NCBI GenBank assembly: GCA_047967505.1
Contig: CM106540.1
Source: Dipteris shenzhenensis
Taxonomy: Eukaryota > Polypodiophyta > Polypodiopsida > Gleicheniales
Length of the DNA: 64,000 bases
Reading direction: 5' to 3' (one strand)
A program made the translations under genes and the position numbers. Below the pieces are notes generated by a model. It did no database searches. It was not told the DNA's origin and was given only the letters and a program-made list of their open reading frames with translations. How positions within the stretch are numbered: the stretch's first letter is position 1; every line of letters begins with the position of its first letter. Positions 62,225-64,000 of the stretch are shown in pieces.

Positions 62225-64000
62225 TGCAAGTTGTCAGCTAGAACTAAGGAACTTGGTCCTAAGTCGTGGTGCCTCTTAGCCCCCTGCCTTGTGAGCGCAG
62301 GAACCAGACACCACTTCCTGAACCAATCCCTTCTTTCATGTTTGAAATCATAATGCTACACTACATAAAGCATGCCAAACCAATTTTAACTTGCTCTATA
62401 CAATGCAACAATAAATACATTAAAAAAGAAAGAGCACATCACAGACAATGATGCATATGCATATTCACAACAGAAACTTTTAAAAAATAAATAAACGTAC
62501 ATTTCTTCAACTTGTCAACTAGATCTAAGAAACTTGATCCTAGGTCGTGGTGCCTCTTAGCCCCCTGCCTTGTGAGCCAGACACCACTTCCTGAACCAAG
62601 TCCTTATTTCATGTTTGAAATCATAATACTACACTACATAAAGCATGCCAAACCAATTTCAGCTTACTCTATACAATGCACCAATAAATACATTAAAAAA
62701 GAAAGAGCGCATCACAAACAATGATGCATATGCATATTCACAACAGAAACTTTTAAAAAATAAATAAGCATACATTTCTTTAGCTTGTCAACTAGATCTA
62801 AGAAACTTGGTCCTAGGTCGTGGTGCCTCTTAGTCAACCTGTCTTGTGAGCACAGGAACCAGACACCACTTTCTGAACCAAGCCCTTATTTCATGTTTGA
62901 AATCATAATACTACACTACATAAAGCATGCCAAACCAATTTCAACTTACTCTATACAATGCACCAATAAATACATTAAAAAAGACTTGCTACCCATGTGA
63001 CAGCAGATCTGTTGCCTACATATCAGCCTTAATTCTTTGCCTACTGTAGTCAATCCTCTACAGCTACTGGCTATGGTGTATGAAAGACCAGATAGAGATT
63101 ACACATACCAGTTTTTAGTAGCACCCAAGCTTTAAGGCATCTCCTTCTAAAGCATGCCAAACCAATTTTAACTTGCTCTATACAATGCAACAATAAATAC
63201 ATTAAAAAAGAAAGAGCACATCACAGACAATGATGCATATGCATATTCACAACAGAAAATTTTAAAAAATAAATAAACGTACATTTCTTCAGCTTGTCAA
63301 CTAGATCTAAGAAACTTGATCCTAGGTCGTGGTGCCTCTTAGCCCCCTGCCTTGTGAGGGCAGGAACCAGACACCACTTCCTGAACCAATCCCTTCTTTC
63401 ATGTTTGAAATCATAATGCTACACTACATAAAGCATGCCAAACCAATTTTAACTTACTCTATACAATGCACCAATAAATACATTAAAAAAGAAAGAGCAC
63501 ATCACAGACAATTATGCATATGCATATTCACAACAGAAACTTTTAAAAAATAAATAAGCATACATTTCTTCAGCTTGTCAACTAGATCTAAGAAACTTGA
63601 TCCTAGGTCGTGGTGCCTCTTAGCGCCCTGCCTTGTGAGCACAGGAACCAGACACCACTTCCTGAACCAAGTCCTTATTTCATGTTTGAAATCATAATAC
63701 TACACTACATAAAGCATGCCAAACCAATTTCAGCTTACTCTATACAATGCACCAATAAATACATTAAAAAATAAAGAGCACATCACAAACAATGATGCAT
63801 ATGCATATTCACAACAGAAACTTTTAAAAAATAAATAAGCATACATTTCTTTAGCTTGTCAACTAGATCTAAGAAACTTGGTCCTAGGTCGTGGTGCCTC
63901 TTAGTCAACCTGTCTTGTGAGCACAGGAACCAGACACCACTTTCTGAACCAAGCCCTTACTTCATGTTTGAAATCATAATACTACACTACATAAAGCATG
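62225..64000. repeat. Satellite of about 275 bp, at least six copies
   Basis: Units can be counted by GTCGTGGTGCCTCTTAG at about 62263, 62544, 62817, 63326, 63607 and 63889. Spacings are 281, 273, 509, 281 and 282; the long gap holds a foreign segment (about 62985-63147) and a partial unit. The array runs off the right edge. Frames of 60-74 residues in it repeat with the unit and are not genes. Confidence 0.93.
62985..63147. other. Unrelated segment inside the satellite
   Basis: About 163 bp starting GACTTGCTACCCATGTG and ending ATCTCCTTCT has no similarity to the satellite unit. No clear target duplication or terminal repeat was found. Confidence 0.55.

Noticed and set aside
62266-63553. 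Repeated 60-74 residue frames
   Set aside because: They recur with every satellite unit and have no start context or domain; satellite by-products.
62225-64000. CRISPR-like array
   Set aside because: Units of about 275 bp without short repeats and spacers, in plant DNA; it is a satellite.

Overview
The window is nuclear DNA from a land plant, rich in transposable elements. A fern or a related spore-bearing plant with a large genome is my best guess. The evidence is AT-rich intergenic DNA, layers of decayed Copia and Gypsy LTR retrotransposons, hAT, CACTA-like, Helitron and LINE remnants, a plant PLS-class PPR gene and a plant trichome-birefringence-like acetyltransferase. The fern assignment rests on the style of the PPR linkers and on an uncharacterised transposase-like family; it is inference. 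No rRNA, tRNA or CRISPR array was found.

Only two genes look intact. One is an intronless E-class PLS pentatricopeptide-repeat gene (30382-32205, minus). The other is a two-exon TBL/DUF231 polysaccharide O-acetyltransferase gene (51385-52808, plus, intron 51982-52064). Almost every other coding stretch carries stops or frameshifts and is called a pseudogene.

Layout. 1-1033: 5' end of a minus-strand Copia element (Copia-A), running off the left edge. 1225-7160: purine-rich low-complexity repeat split by a complete but decayed minus-strand Copia (Copia-B, 1886-6786, GATGA target duplication). 7905-9310: CACTA/TNP2-like remnant. 10429-16357: plus-strand Copia-C with both LTRs. 16700-18364: minus-strand Copia-D fragment cut by a 247-bp MITE. 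18484-21853: gene-like exons ending in an RPA1-like OB-fold protein, interrupted by a 713-bp inverted-repeat element containing a GC-rich hairpin of about 339 bp. 21900-23600: diverged 610-bp tandem repeat. 24348-26340: decayed Helitron N-terminal/Rep region. 27776-29583: Gypsy-A LTR and gag remnant. 29771-30416: identical 323-bp tandem duplication reaching into the 3' end of the PPR gene. 33074-45601: two related Gypsy-B LTRs enclosing a gag, a coiled-coil/RING-H2 pseudogene split by a second MITE, motif-rich arrays, a large transposase-like pseudogene, a LINE tail and an integrase. 45768-48092: trihelix-like fragment joined to another Gypsy integrase, then an LTR-derived inverted repeat. 48370-49340 and 56124-56840: two diverged members of an unidentified coiled-coil-associated family. 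59855-61748: hAT transposase pseudogene. 61791-62059: short LINE copy with target duplication. 62225-64000: satellite of about 275 bp running off the right edge.

The most promising undescribed signals are these. First, a MITE family with three copies, each with its own 8-9 bp target duplication, all inside or next to coding sequence. Second, the 713-bp element with perfect 32-bp terminal repeats and a long central hairpin. Third, a transposase-like family marked by DFAEN, WSDG and HGKGEHDG motifs. Fourth, a near-palindromic motif of the type ACCACCGCGCTGGT scattered over about 9 kb.
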